Shown: positions 9,901-20,196, numbered from the stretch's first letter. The stretch is DNA of 64,000 bases from an uncultured Hyphomicrobium sp. (GCA_934555825.1 CAKTFJ010000003.1:232968-296967), one strand, 5' to 3'. Notes: generated from the sequence alone by a model not told the origin. Made by a program: numbers and translations.

Positions 9901-10893
9901 TTAGGCGGCGGACGCCTCGACGAGCTTCTTGGCCTGGGCGACCCAGTTTTCCTCACCGATCTGGCCCTTGAGCTTGAGCTGACGGTCGAGCGCGGCAAGG
10001 TTGTCGGCGTCGAGGTCGGCAATCTGCCAGAAGTGGAACACGCCCGCATCGTTGAGCTTCTGCTCGATCTTTTCGTTGACGCCCTTGATCCGCTTCAGAT
10101 CGTCGGCTTCGCCGCGCGGTCCTTCGATACCCTTGAAGGTCACGGTGTCCGGCAGGCTTTCGGCCGGAGCGTCGACTGCGGCGCCGACGTCGATGCCGGA
10201 TGCACCCTGGCCGCGCTCGATGCCGTCGAGGGCTGCACGCGCGACGAGGTCGCAGTAAAGCGTGATGGCGCGGCCTGCGTCGTCATTGCCGGGCACGGGG
10301 AAGTCGATGCCGTCGGGATCGCAGTTGGTGTCGACAATGGCGACGATCGGGATGCCGAGCTTACGGGCTTCCTTGATGGCGATGCCTTCCTTGTTCGTGT
10401 CGATCACGAACAGGAGGTCCGGCACGCCGCCCATGTCCTTGATGCCGCCGAGCGCCTGGTTGAGCTTGTCGCGCTCGCGCTGGATGTTGAGGACTTCTTT
10501 CTTGGTGCGGCCCTGCGGGTCGGCAAGAATGTCGTCGAGCTGGCGCAGACGGCGGATCGAGGTGGAGATCGTCTTCCAGTTGGTCAGCGTGCCGCCGAGC
10601 CAACGGTGGTTGATGTAATACTGCGCCGAGCGCTTCGCAGCGTCTGCGATGGCGTCCGACGCCTGGCGCTTGGTGGCGACGAAGAGCACGCGCCCGCCCG
10701 AAGCGACCGTATCGGAGACCTTGTTCAGCGCTTGGTGCAGCATCGGCACCGTCTGGGTCAGGTCGAGAATATGGATGTTGTTGCGGGCGCCATAGATAAA
10801 GGACGCCATCTTGGGGTTCCAGCGGTGAGCCTGGTGGCCGAAGTGTACGCCTGCTTCCAGGAGCTGGCGCATGTTGAATTGCGGCGCGGTCAT
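9901..10893 (-). CDS. rpsB: 30S ribosomal protein S2 with C-terminal extension
   Basis: S2 is a late-assembling protein of the small ribosomal subunit. The 330-residue product starts [20 protein letters not shown], with AAGGAA about 10 bases upstream of the ATG at 10893. It contains [14 protein letters not shown] and [13 protein letters not shown]. coli S2 is about 241 residues, and here about 80 extra residues follow the conserved core. This tail contains a helix-hairpin-helix-like segment ([19 protein letters not shown], then [20 protein letters not shown]). Such acidic HhH tails are known in several alphaproteobacterial proteins; their role is uncertain. Confidence 0.97.
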   Translation of the reverse strand: MTAPQFNMRQLLEAGVHFGHQAHRWNPKMASFIYGARNNIHILDLTQTVPMLHQALNKVSDTVASGGRVLFVATKRQASDAIADAAKRSAQYYINHRWLGGTLTNWKTISTSIRRLRQLDDILADPQGRTKKEVLNIQRERDKLNQALGGIKDMGGVPDLLFVIDTNKEGIAIKEARKLGIPIVAIVDTNCDPDGIDFPVPGNDDAGRAITLYCDLVARAALDGIERGQGASGIDVGAAVDAPAESLPDTVTFKGIEGPRGEADDLKRIKGVNEKIEQKLNDAGVFHFWQIADLDADNLAALDRQLKLKGQIGEENWVAQAKKLVEASAA

Positions 10894-11248
10894 GTGCGTC
10901 GTGTTCCTTTTCCGGTTGGTCCTCCGCGCGCCTTGAGAAGAAAAGCAAGCCATATGAAAGGCTTAGCTGTTCCACCGGAGCGACCCTGCGGGGCTTTTAA
11001 TCCGCCGGGCGCATGAGGCACGCGTGTGAGATGGCGGCTCCATAACCGCAAATGCCGGAAATGACAAGCTTTAAGGGATCGCCGCAGCTCGGAACGCTCT
11101 GGAGGGCGGGGTAGTGTCTGAGGTTGCGACCTGGTGTCATATAAAGCACTGAAAAATATAATGAATATGACAGTCATGTGACGGACCGCTTAAGGGCGAA
11201 TTCATTGCTGTTTGCTAGCTCTCAGGGAAGGGAACAGCGGAGCAGCGT
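10894..11248. promoter_or_regulatory. Divergent intergenic region, candidate rpsB promoter
   Basis: This 355-base stretch separates rpsB (minus) from an EAL-CBS-GGDEF gene (plus). On the minus strand TTGTCA (complement at 11062-11067) resembles a -35 box and is followed about 16 bases on by a weak GTTATG. A long leader would then precede rpsB, consistent with S2 autoregulation through its leader in other bacteria. The part near 11130-11180 is AT-rich and could hold the promoter of the plus-strand gene. No gene is seen here. Confidence 0.35.
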
Positions 11249-13099
11249 ATGTTTGGGTCGTCGGTACATTTGCTCCACGAAAGCAACGGCGGTGCCACCT
11301 TTCTGGAGCGCGTCCGCCAAACGGTCGACGCCGCCCTCCAGCCCATCACCGACATCCGCAGTGGGGCGATCCACGGCTGCGAAGCGCTCGCGCGCCAGAC
11401 CCAGGCGCTCGGCTTTGCATCGATCCCTCAGTTTTTCGCCTTTGCGGAACGCCTCGGCGTCCGCGTCGAGGTGGATGCCTTTCTCGTCGGCATGGCCGCC
11501 CAGAAGATCGCCACCCGCAAGCCGCACGTCGATACGCTTCTGTTCGCCAATCTGGACCGGATGCGCGCGGCCCAGATCGACGACACGTTGCCGGCCCTGC
11601 TCGCCGAGCTGTCACGGGCGGGGCTCTCCCCGTCCGACGTCTGCATCGAGATTACGGAAGGCGGCGAAGCCCCGAGCTGCGCTGGGCTGATCCAGGCGGT
11701 CGCAAAGCTGCGTCAACATGGCTTCCGCATTGCAATCGACGATTTCGGCACGGGCCATTCCGGTCTGCAGGCGCTGTATGAGCTTCAGCCTGAATACGTG
11801 AAGATCGATCGCTTCTTCATCAAGGATCTCGATCGCGACGGCCGCAAGCGCGTGTTCGTCTCGCGCGTTGTGGAGCTTGCTCACATTCTCGGGACGCAGG
11901 TGGTGGCCGAAGGTGTCGAGCGCGTGGAGGAGTTGCACGCGTGTCGCGACGCAGGCTGCGATCTCGTGCAGGGCTATTTCGTCGCCAAGCCGAGCACGCA
12001 AGCCGCTGACATCCGCAGCGTGTATGGCCCCGTTTCCGAAAATCCCGACCGTCGCCTCGCGCCGCGCAACGTGGTGACGCTCGAAGCCGAGGGCGTCGTG
12101 ATGGCGCTCGAAGCGCTACCCGATACGACGCGTGTCGCGGATGTTGTCGACTACTTTCTCAGCCACCCTGAGTGCGCATATCGTCCCGTCGTCAATGCCC
12201 GTGCCATGCCGCTCGGGATCGTGCGCGAGCGCGATTTGCGATGGCTGGTGCAATCGCCTTTCGGGCGCGATCTCCTCCAGAATTCATCGTTTCCGATGAC
12301 GCTGCGCGATTTCACGACGCGCCTTCCGACGGTGGACGCCAGCATCTGCCCGACCCAACTTATCGAGCAATGCGCCCACGCGATCGACGAGGGCGTGATC
12401 GTCACGGAAGGGACGAGATACTCCGGCTTCGTGCCGTCGAACGCGCTCCTTCGCCTCGCGGGAATGATCAGGTTGCGGCAGGCGCAAAGCCAGAACCCGC
12501 TCACGCATCTTCCGGCGAACGATGCAATCCTCGGTTTCATCGGGCGCGCGACAGAGGAACGCGGCATGAGCCATGCATTCGCGCATCTCGACTTCAATCA
12601 CTTCAAGCCGTTCAACGATGTGTATGGGTTCCACGTTGGCGACCGGGCGATCATCATGTTCGCCGATCTGCTGCGTGCCGAGTTTGGGCGCGATGACGTT
12701 TTCATCGGCCATATCGGCGGCGACGATTTCTTCGTCGGCGTCTCCGGAGAGATCGATGGGTTCTCCCGCCGTGTGCGGGAGGTGTGCACGCGCTTCGCAT
12801 CGAATGCCGAAAGCCTTTACACCCAGCAGCATCGCCAGAACGGGTATATCGAATGCGCGGGCAGGGATGGCGTCGTCGCACGCTTCCCGTTGCTGACATG
12901 CTCCGTGGCGTTGCTCGTTTTGCCGAAGGGCGGGCGTGGAGCGACCACAGACGAGATCGCCCACGAACTGAGCCGTCTCAAGACGATCTCGAAAAAATCG
13001 GAAGCCTGCTTCAGCACGGCGACGCTCGCCGCGCACGAGTGCGTAAACGCGCCCACCATGCGTGCCACACTTCCGCTCCTGGAACGCGTTGCCAATTGA
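11249..13099 (+). CDS. EAL-CBS-GGDEF cyclic-di-GMP signalling protein
   Basis: The 616-residue cytoplasmic protein has an N-terminal EAL phosphodiesterase domain (about 20-250), a CBS-pair region (about 270-400) and a C-terminal GGDEF-type domain (about 440-600). The EAL domain keeps the metal and catalytic set: EALAR at 45-49, Asn101, Glu in EITE at 134-137, DDFGTG from 164, Lys185, Glu221 and Gln241, so c-di-GMP hydrolysis is likely. The GGDEF signature reads GGDDF (near residue 490). The altered fourth residue may weaken or abolish cyclase activity and make it a GTP sensor. CBS pairs often bind adenine nucleotides. The ATG at 11249 follows GGAG. No membrane segment is visible. Confidence 0.88.
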   Translation: MFGSSVHLLHESNGGATFLERVRQTVDAALQPITDIRSGAIHGCEALARQTQALGFASIPQFFAFAERLGVRVEVDAFLVGMAAQKIATRKPHVDTLLFANLDRMRAAQIDDTLPALLAELSRAGLSPSDVCIEITEGGEAPSCAGLIQAVAKLRQHGFRIAIDDFGTGHSGLQALYELQPEYVKIDRFFIKDLDRDGRKRVFVSRVVELAHILGTQVVAEGVERVEELHACRDAGCDLVQGYFVAKPSTQAADIRSVYGPVSENPDRRLAPRNVVTLEAEGVVMALEALPDTTRVADVVDYFLSHPECAYRPVVNARAMPLGIVRERDLRWLVQSPFGRDLLQNSSFPMTLRDFTTRLPTVDASICPTQLIEQCAHAIDEGVIVTEGTRYSGFVPSNALLRLAGMIRLRQAQSQNPLTHLPANDAILGFIGRATEERGMSHAFAHLDFNHFKPFNDVYGFHVGDRAIIMFADLLRAEFGRDDVFIGHIGGDDFFVGVSGEIDGFSRRVREVCTRFASNAESLYTQQHRQNGYIECAGRDGVVARFPLLTCSVALLVLPKGGRGATTDEIAHELSRLKTISKKSEACFSTATLAAHECVNAPTMRATLPLLERVAN

Positions 13100-13145
13100 T
13101 GCCTGCGGCCGTCAAGCCTTCCCGGCGTCAAGAGGCGTGCCGGCC

Positions 13146-14618
13146 TTAGGCAACCAGCGCCTTGGAAGCGTCGAGCACCCGCTGCGTCGACGCGTTTGCC
13201 GCTTCCGTGGAACTCACGATGATCGCCATCGTCTCAGTGACGCCTTGGACGCTCTGGGCTGCGGTCAGCATATTGGACGAAATCTCCTGAGTGACGGCGC
13301 CCTGCTCCTCGATTGCCGCCGCTATCCCAGCCGCAACATCGTTGATCGAATTGATGACGCTGGTAATCTCGTGAATGGCGTCAACCGCGCTTCCAGTCCC
13401 GGCCTGGACTGTGCCGATCTGCGCGGCGATTTCGGCGGTGGCCTTCGCTGTTTGGCTTGCCAGCGTTTTGACCTCCGACGCGACGACAGCGAAGCCCTTG
13501 CCTGCTTCGCCTGCCCGCGCCGCCTCGATCGTGGCGTTGAGGGCAAGAAGGTTCGTCTGTGAGGCAATGCTGTTGATGAGGCTGATGACCTGGCCGATGC
13601 GTTCGGCCGATGACGCCAACCCTTGCATGATGTCGTTTGTTTTCCGGCTGAGCGTCACGGCGCCGCTGGTGAACTGAGCGGCATCGTCGACGCGCCGGCT
13701 GATTTCGCGCACCGATGCCACCAGTTCTTCGGCGGCAGATGCGACCGCCTGCACGGTCGCCGACGTTTGCGATGTCGAGCGCGCGGCAACGGCGATTTGC
13801 TCCGTCGTCTCGCTCACCGCGCGCGAAACGGTGCCGAGGTCGATGTCGATGGTCTGCTTCAGTGCGGCCTTCATCGCAACTTGGCGCGTGATGTCGGTGC
13901 AGAACTTGACGACCTTGAGGGGGCGCCCGGAAGGATCGAAAATCGGATTGTACGTGGCTTGCAGCCAAAGCTCCCGACCGTCCTTTGCGACCCGCCGAAA
14001 CTCTCCCGCTTGAAACTCGCCCCGTTTCAGTTTGTCCCAGAAGGCGAGGTAGGTAGCGCTGGTTCGTTCCATTTCAGAAACGAACATCCGGTGATGTTTG
14101 CCTGCGATTTCATCAAGTCCATAACCGACCGTGCTCAAAAAATTCGCATTTGCGGACGTGATGATGCCGTCGAGGGTGAAATGGATCACTGCGTTGGATT
14201 TGTTGATGGCAGAGATCTGGCCTTCGAAATCTGCTGTTTGAAGTTTTCTGGCAGTCACGTCCGTGCAGAATTTGACGATCTTGTAGGGCTTTCTCTTCTC
14301 GTCGAGAAGCGGGTTGTAAGTGGCTTGAATCCAGATCTCCCGTCCGCCCTTTCCGATGCGCTTGTACTCTGCGGCTTGGAACTCGCCCTTGTTCAAGTTG
14401 CTCCAAAATTGGGCATAGGCGTCGCTCTGGCGCTCTTCCGGGGTGACGAAAATGCTATGATGCTTCCCTCGGATTTCGTCCAGCGTATAGCCGACTGCGG
14501 ATAGAAAGTTCTCGTTTGCGCTAAGGATGGTGCCGTCGAGGCTGAATTCTATGACAGCCTGAGATCTATTGAGGGCATCGAGCTTGGCTTGAAGCTCGGC
14601 CGGCTTCTGAGAGAACAT
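13146..14618 (-). CDS. Soluble methyl-accepting chemotaxis protein with two PAS domains
   Basis: The 490-residue protein has two tandem PAS domains (about 10-120 and 130-245), each followed by a PAC motif ([15 protein letters not shown] and [15 protein letters not shown]). The MCP signalling domain follows, with hairpin tip [20 protein letters not shown]. There is no signal peptide or membrane helix, so it should act in a cytoplasmic or pole-bound array. The near-identical PAS pair suggests internal duplication, and PAS domains of this type often bind haem or flavin and sense oxygen or redox. The ATG at 14618 was chosen because the upstream frame has no conserved sequence. No che genes are in the window. 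Confidence 0.9.
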   Translation of the reverse strand: MFSQKPAELQAKLDALNRSQAVIEFSLDGTILSANENFLSAVGYTLDEIRGKHHSIFVTPEERQSDAYAQFWSNLNKGEFQAAEYKRIGKGGREIWIQATYNPLLDEKRKPYKIVKFCTDVTARKLQTADFEGQISAINKSNAVIHFTLDGIITSANANFLSTVGYGLDEIAGKHHRMFVSEMERTSATYLAFWDKLKRGEFQAGEFRRVAKDGRELWLQATYNPIFDPSGRPLKVVKFCTDITRQVAMKAALKQTIDIDLGTVSRAVSETTEQIAVAARSTSQTSATVQAVASAAEELVASVREISRRVDDAAQFTSGAVTLSRKTNDIMQGLASSAERIGQVISLINSIASQTNLLALNATIEAARAGEAGKGFAVVASEVKTLASQTAKATAEIAAQIGTVQAGTGSAVDAIHEITSVINSINDVAAGIAAAIEEQGAVTQEISSNMLTAAQSVQGVTETMAIIVSSTEAANASTQRVLDASKALVA

Positions 14619-14774
14619 CGATAAAATCTTTCTCGCGCAGCGCGCGCTAAAATGAACGTGAGCGTAGCGAGCATAGGATCTGATTCGCATTTAACTGAGA
14701 ATTAAGGCGAGATCCCCATTTAAAAAATTATCCAATGTAAGATACATGACAGACAAGTTGCAAATCGATTCGGA

Positions 14775-16442
14775 TTATTTTTTCGCCGCTTTGTTTTTTA
14801 CACCCGACAGCGTTTCCATGGGAGAAATAGCCTCCGGGTCTTGCCGGAGATCGATAACGAACGGGCCATCGGCCTCAAGTGCATCTCGGAACACGGCCTC
14901 GAAATCTTCGCTTTTCTCGACGGTGGCGCCATATGCCCCGTGCGCACGCGCGAACGCGGCGAAATCCGGGTTGACCAGACGCGTCCCGCTCGGGCGGCCC
15001 GGATAGTTCCGCTCCTGATGCATGCGGATTGTGCCGAACATGCCATTATTGGCGATCAGGATGACGATGGCGAGCCCCTGCTGCACGGCGGTCCCGAGCT
15101 CGGTTCCCGTCATCGCGAAACAGCCATCGCCTGCGAAACATACGACGGGCGTATCCGGATGTTCGAGCTTCGCCGCGATTGCGGCGGGCAGCCCGTAGCC
15201 CATTGAGCCGGAGGTGGGCGCAAGCCCTGTGTGGTAGCCCTTGAACTGGAAGTAGCGGTGCACCCACTGCGCATAGTTGCCAGCGCCGTTCGTCACGATC
15301 CCATTCTCGGGCAGCACCGCCGAGACGGTCGTCACCACGTCTTCGAGCTTCAGTGTGCCGGGCGTGACACGCGGGGTGAGGCTGTCTTCGTACGCAGCGC
15401 GCAGGTCGTTGCGGAACGCGCTCCACGGGCACCCTTCGAGTGCATCTCGCAACTCCGGCGCAAAGCGGGCGAGCGCATCCGCAAACTCTGCAGACGTTGC
15501 AACGATGGAAAGCGTGGCGCTTCGATAGCCAAGGATCGCGCTGGGCTCCGGATGAATTTGAACGAACGTCCGCCCCGAGCCCTCCAGCAGGGCGTAGGAG
15601 TCCGTCGCGATGTCCGCCACTTCCGCTCCGATGGCAATCACGAGATCGGCCGATTTGAGCCCGGCTTTGAGTTTCGCGTCCGTCGTGAAGCCGAGGTGGC
15701 CGACATACGAGGGATGCCGGTTGTCGACGTAATCCTGGCAGCGGAACGAGGATGCAATCGGGAGATGGAACTCTTGCGCAAAACGCTCCACCGCCTCTCG
15801 TGTTGCGTCCGTCCAGCCAGGGCCGCCGACGATGAGCAACGGCCTTTCCGCGGCCGCGAGCCTCTGGGCGAGATCGCCCATGTCGAGCGCGGAGGGGGCG
15901 CCGCCTGAAAGGGCCGCAGGTGCGAGCACCGTTGCACGCGTCTCTGCGGAGAGCACGTTTTCCGGTAGCCCGATCACGACCGGCCCAGGCCGCCCCGACA
16001 TCGCGACCGTAAACGCACGCTGCACGTACTCCGCGACGCGATCTTCTTGCCGGATGACGGCCGTCCACTTGGCAATGCCGGAAAAGAGTGCTTCGAGGTC
16101 GATCTCCTGAAAAGGCGCCTGATCTTCCATCGGGGTCGTTGGCAGGCCGACGAACAGGATTAGCGGCGTCGCATCCTGCTGCGCCACGTAAACGCCGGAG
16201 ATGGCATTGACGACACCCGGCCCGCGCGTGGCGAAGACGATGCCGGGACGGCCGGTGAGCTTGCCCGTCGCTTCGGCCATCATCGCCGCTCCGCCTTCAT
16301 GCCGGCAGACGATGGTTTCGATGGCGGGAGCCTCATAGAGCCCATCGAGCGCGGCGAGAAAGCTCTCGCCCGGCACCTCGAACACGCGCGTGACACCATG
16401 CGCGGCCAATTGGTCGATCAGGATCTTTCCGCCGTGCGGCAT
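14775..16442 (-). CDS. Thiamine diphosphate-dependent enzyme, acetolactate synthase-like
   Basis: The 555-residue protein has the three domains of the ThDP decarboxylase family. The PYR domain has the catalytic Glu in CRHEGGAAMMAEATG. A central domain follows, and then a PP domain with GDGCFAMTGTELGTAVQQG and the closing NN that binds Mg-ThDP. It is not the biosynthetic acetolactate synthase, which is encoded at 51188-52954 beside its small subunit. Related stand-alone proteins are annotated as ALS-like, benzoylformate decarboxylase-like or simply ThDP-binding, so the substrate is open. The start is uncertain: the ATG at 16442 begins the conserved part, and a GTG at 16487 adds 15 residues. 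Confidence 0.85.
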   Translation of the reverse strand: MPHGGKILIDQLAAHGVTRVFEVPGESFLAALDGLYEAPAIETIVCRHEGGAAMMAEATGKLTGRPGIVFATRGPGVVNAISGVYVAQQDATPLILFVGLPTTPMEDQAPFQEIDLEALFSGIAKWTAVIRQEDRVAEYVQRAFTVAMSGRPGPVVIGLPENVLSAETRATVLAPAALSGGAPSALDMGDLAQRLAAAERPLLIVGGPGWTDATREAVERFAQEFHLPIASSFRCQDYVDNRHPSYVGHLGFTTDAKLKAGLKSADLVIAIGAEVADIATDSYALLEGSGRTFVQIHPEPSAILGYRSATLSIVATSAEFADALARFAPELRDALEGCPWSAFRNDLRAAYEDSLTPRVTPGTLKLEDVVTTVSAVLPENGIVTNGAGNYAQWVHRYFQFKGYHTGLAPTSGSMGYGLPAAIAAKLEHPDTPVVCFAGDGCFAMTGTELGTAVQQGLAIVILIANNGMFGTIRMHQERNYPGRPSGTRLVNPDFAAFARAHGAYGATVEKSEDFEAVFRDALEADGPFVIDLRQDPEAISPMETLSGVKNKAAKK

Positions 16443-16690
16443 GAGGGTCGCGGGTCCGTAAGAAGGGGATGCAGTTTCTTCAGCCACACATAGGCCACGT
16501 ACCCTTCTTGAACCACCCTCGGCCGGTGCGGTTCCTCCGCCCACCTCGTGCGCTGGTAAATGCAACCGAAAGCGGGGTGGGAGTCGGACTCTTCAAATTC
16601 GATGCGCGGCTCATTGGTCCCAAGACTAGGCTGGTACGATGCACATCGATAGTCTTGAAGGCACGACGACCGATGACGGAGATGGACGGA

Positions 16691-18289
16691 ATGAGGAAAG
16701 GGACGCGCTCACGGCGCTGCGTTGGGCTCGCCGTTGCGGCGTGCCTGGGCTTCGCTGCCGCCGTTGTGGCCGAGCCCCTGCCCACGAATGATACGCGCGT
16801 GCCGCTCCAAGAGCGTGCCAAAGCCGTGATCGAGACGCATTGCGCCTTTTGTCGGGAGGATGAGCACACGGCGGACAGCCCTACCCTGAGCTTGGATGCG
16901 ATTGCCGACGATCCCGGCCTCGTCCTACCCGGCCGCCCCGACGCCTCATCGCTTTATCGGCGCATGATGCGCGAGCCTACGAAAGACGAAGCAGACGCTG
17001 CATCTCGATCGCCAGACGACATCGAGACGGTCCGCGACTGGATCGCGAGCCTGCCTTCGCGTGAAGACGGCTGTCGCGACCGCACGCGCGTTTCGGACGA
17101 CGACGTCGCCGATCTCATCCGGCGCTGGGGGGACGCGGTCGGCGCCGAAGAAGCGGCCGCAACGCGCTTCGTCTCGCTCGCGCATCTGTGGAATGCGTGC
17201 ACGGCGCCCATGCGCATGATGGAGCTGCGCATCGCCACTGCCACGCTGCTCGGCGCGTTGACCGGCCGACGCGAGGAACTGCAACTCGAAACTCTGGGCG
17301 AGAAGAGCGTCCTTCTCGCCATTCGTCCAGGCGCGGAGGCGCTCAAGGCGTCCGGCTGGGATCGGTTGACGGCGGATGCCCCGCTCTCGGCAAGCGGGGC
17401 GGTGCCGGCGGATTGGCTCGCCGCGCAAGTGCTGGCCGAGCGGACGAATACGGACACAAAACCGGCAGCCATCGGCAAGACGGTTCTGGATGCCGCAGGC
17501 GAGCGGGCCGTCTCCGCGCTTGCGCGCCAATGGACGCGGGACGTCGATCTGGTGCGCGCGGCGGCCGAGCGTGGCGTCGCGCTGGATGCGTTCAGAAAAA
17601 CGCTGATGAACGTCGAGGGCGATCTGCTCGTCCCATCGCGGCGTCTGGCATACGGTGCGATCTCGCGCGATACGTGGCAACGGCTGTCGCGCACGCTCGA
17701 CGGCGGATCGAATGCGCACATCGAGAAGGATCGGGAAAAAACGGATCGAAGTGGCGCGGTGGATATTGTGATCTGGCCGGACCAGCCAACCTATCGCCCG
17801 CGCGACCTCGTGACCTTCAATGCGCGCGTCGACAAAGCCTGTCACCTGACGCTGATCGGCGTCGACGGCGAAGGACAGGCGACCGTGCTCTTCCCGAATG
17901 AGCTGGAGCCCGAAAACCTCGTGGCGCCGTCTGTCACGGTGCGGGTTCCCGGAAACGCCGCGGGGTATCAGTTTCGGTTCGACAAAGCTGGCGAAGAAAC
18001 GGTGATCGCGATTTGCCAGCGTGACGCGCGCCGCCCGGAGGGCATCGCCTACGACTACGAACGCCAGCGTTTCGCTCTGCTGGGAAGCTGGAAGGATTTC
18101 CTGCGGACCGCTGAGACGCGCGAAAAAGAGATCCGTGCAAGGCAGGAGGCTCAGGCGGCCCGCCGCAAGCGCCGCGGCCGCGGAGCGCCGGTGGAGGCCC
18201 TACCGCCGCCCGTCGCGCCCGAGGACAAGGGCGTGGAAGGGCGTACGGCAATCACGATTGTCATCGAGCCGGGTGGCGGGCCGCTTTAG
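16691..18289 (+). CDS. Exported DUF4384 protein with degenerate cytochrome-like motif
   Basis: The 532-residue protein starts with a signal peptide (basic MRKGTRSRR, hydrophobic stretch, cut near VVAEP). It then has a segment like the planctomycete-type cytochrome c domain (HCAFCRED, followed by LSLDAIADDPGLVLPGRPD). The haem motif CxxCH is broken because His is replaced by Arg (CAFCR), so covalent haem is doubtful. The C-terminal third is DUF4384-like (DIVIWPDQPTYRPRDLVTFN to RFALLGSWKDFLRT), ending in a basic, proline-rich tail. DUF4384 occurs in envelope and caspase-like proteins of unknown function. Start choice is among three nearby ATGs (16673, 16682, 16691). Confidence 0.7.
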   Translation: MRKGTRSRRCVGLAVAACLGFAAAVVAEPLPTNDTRVPLQERAKAVIETHCAFCREDEHTADSPTLSLDAIADDPGLVLPGRPDASSLYRRMMREPTKDEADAASRSPDDIETVRDWIASLPSREDGCRDRTRVSDDDVADLIRRWGDAVGAEEAAATRFVSLAHLWNACTAPMRMMELRIATATLLGALTGRREELQLETLGEKSVLLAIRPGAEALKASGWDRLTADAPLSASGAVPADWLAAQVLAERTNTDTKPAAIGKTVLDAAGERAVSALARQWTRDVDLVRAAAERGVALDAFRKTLMNVEGDLLVPSRRLAYGAISRDTWQRLSRTLDGGSNAHIEKDREKTDRSGAVDIVIWPDQPTYRPRDLVTFNARVDKACHLTLIGVDGEGQATVLFPNELEPENLVAPSVTVRVPGNAAGYQFRFDKAGEETVIAICQRDARRPEGIAYDYERQRFALLGSWKDFLRTAETREKEIRARQEAQAARRKRRGRGAPVEALPPPVAPEDKGVEGRTAITIVIEPGGGPL

Positions 18290-18290
18290 C

Positions 18291-18881
18291 TCATCTGTTT
18301 CGTGCGTTGCGGGTGTCCGCATCTGGATCGCGATCCTTGCCTTCCGTGGCGTAGAAAAGATCGCGTAAATCCGGCATGGGATCTGTGTGTTTGCCGGGGG
18401 GAATCCCCTGCGGGCTTGTCTGATGCGCGAGGATCAGCCAGCGCCCGTCTTTCTCCTGGCGTTCCAGGATGAAGGTCGTCGCGGCGGTCCGCTCGTTGGT
18501 TTTCTGCGCCGCCCATGCATAGAAATAGCCGCGCTCCCACACGTTGACCTTTGCGAAGTTGGGGTCGATGCGGAGGTGCTCGACGTCATAAGCGAATGTG
18601 AGCGCCGTGGCCGCGAGCGATGTGTAAACGCGCGGTCCGGCCGACGCCGCGCCAGTGTGGACGTGTTCGTAATGCGGGCTGGACGTGATGAAGCCCGGAG
18701 CCGCGATGCGATAGACGCGCCCGTCCGCTTTCTTTTGAAGCTCGGCGTACCATGCAGCGACGGCCGCGCGGATTTCCGCCTCGTCGCCGTCGGCCACCGC
18801 GCACGCGCATGGCGTCACGGCGAGCACCGCAATGGCGACGGCAGCCAGAGGAAGCACGAGCAGGGCAGATGCGATTTTCAT
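18291..18881 (-). CDS. Secreted NTF2/SnoaL-like protein
   Basis: The 196-residue product has a signal peptide (MKIASALLVLPLAAVAIAVL). After it comes a domain with the pattern of the NTF2-like fold: EAEIRAAVAAWYAELQKKAD at the start, alternating strands, and ERQEKDGRWLILAHQTS near the end, the typical last strand of SnoaL/DUF4440 proteins. It is probably periplasmic; ligand or substrate is unknown. It converges on the DUF4384 gene with one base between the stop codons. The ATG at 18881 is the one that begins the signal peptide. Confidence 0.7.
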   Translation of the reverse strand: MKIASALLVLPLAAVAIAVLAVTPCACAVADGDEAEIRAAVAAWYAELQKKADGRVYRIAAPGFITSSPHYEHVHTGAASAGPRVYTSLAATALTFAYDVEHLRIDPNFAKVNVWERGYFYAWAAQKTNERTAATTFILERQEKDGRWLILAHQTSPQGIPPGKHTDPMPDLRDLFYATEGKDRDPDADTRNARNR

Positions 18882-18987
18882 CCGTAGACGGTCGCGCGGC
18901 TGTGCGGCACTTCTACGGCGGCCGAAGGGCAGGGGAGGGGCGCTACCGACCAAAATTCCGGCCTCCGAATCGGCTACTTACGGAGCC

Positions 18988-20196
18988 ATGGTCGAGACCT
19001 ATTCCGAGCGCCTTAGCCAGTGGCTTGCCGAGCTTCGCGAGGCATTGAGCGCTGCCGATCCGCTGATTGCGGTCGGCGCGGCGCTCCTGCTGTTTGTGAT
19101 CGTCGTTGTGTGGGTCTCGCTGAAGCGCGGCCAGCAAAGCGCGCTCGCAGCCGCCGAACTCGCCGAGATCAAGGGCCGCCTCACCGCCATGAGCGAGATG
19201 GCTGTCCGCCGCGAGACGGAGCAGGCACGCGTGCTCGACGTACGCGTGGAGGAAATCTCGGGCCGTTTGTCCGAGCGCGTGGACGCTCTCTCTCGCCGGA
19301 TGTCCGAAAGCCTCGACACCGTCTCCCATCGCCTGGGCGACAACCTCGCGGAGGCAGGCCGGCGCACGACGGAAAGCCTCTCGAACCTCAACGAGCGCCT
19401 CGCCGTCATCGCCGAGGCCCGCCAGAGCCTCGCGAACCTCTCTTCGGAGGTCACGTCGCTCACCGGCGTACTGGCGGACAAGCAGGCGCGCGGTGCGTTC
19501 GGCCAGCTTCGCATGGAGACCATCATCCGCGATGCGCTGCCGGCCGGAGCGTACGAATTCCAGCCCACGCTTTCGAACGGCAAACGTCCTGATTGCGTGA
19601 TCCGCTTGCCGAACACGCCGGCCGTGCTCGTCATCGACTCAAAGTTCCCGCTCGAAGGCTTCGAGGCCCTGAGGATCTCGATAACGCCCGATGCTGTGAA
19701 GTCGGCGCGCGACGCCATCCGCGCCGCTGTCGGCAAGCACGTCGACGACATCGCGGGAAAATACCTGATCCCGGGCGAGACGCAGGACACCGCGCTGATG
19801 TTCGTGCCGTCGGAGTCGGTCTATGGCGATCTTCACGAGCATTTTCCCGATCTCGTTCAGCGCGCCCACCGCGCCCGCGTCGTGATCGTGGCGCCAAACG
19901 TCCTTATGCTCGCCGTGCAGACAGTGCAGGCCGTTATCAAGGACGCGAAGATGCGCGATCAGGCCGGCCTCATCCAGCGCGAGGTAGGGCTGCTCCTGGG
20001 CGACGTCGCCCGCCTCGTCGAGCGCGTGGGGGAGCTGGAACGCCATTTTGGGCTGTCGGCCAAGGCGTTGGAGAAGGTCACCGCGTCGGCTGGCCGCATC
20101 AGCGGGCGTGGAGAGCGCCTCACGGCCCTCGACCTGGAGGACGAATCCGGCGCATCCTCCGCCCCCGCGGCCGAGTTGACCGCCCGCGCTTCCTGA
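18988..20196 (+). CDS. rmuC: DNA recombination protein RmuC
   Basis: RmuC-family proteins limit inversions and rearrangements at short repeats and carry a predicted nuclease-like core. The 402-residue product has one N-terminal membrane helix (about 22-45), a coiled coil with repeats of [19 protein letters not shown] type, and the conserved core with [26 protein letters not shown] and [17 protein letters not shown]. The ATG at 18988 follows ACGGAG. It is 16 bases before tex, so they are probably co-transcribed. Confidence 0.93.
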   Translation: MVETYSERLSQWLAELREALSAADPLIAVGAALLLFVIVVVWVSLKRGQQSALAAAELAEIKGRLTAMSEMAVRRETEQARVLDVRVEEISGRLSERVDALSRRMSESLDTVSHRLGDNLAEAGRRTTESLSNLNERLAVIAEARQSLANLSSEVTSLTGVLADKQARGAFGQLRMETIIRDALPAGAYEFQPTLSNGKRPDCVIRLPNTPAVLVIDSKFPLEGFEALRISITPDAVKSARDAIRAAVGKHVDDIAGKYLIPGETQDTALMFVPSESVYGDLHEHFPDLVQRAHRARVVIVAPNVLMLAVQTVQAVIKDAKMRDQAGLIQREVGLLLGDVARLVERVGELERHFGLSAKALEKVTASAGRISGRGERLTALDLEDESGASSAPAAELTARAS

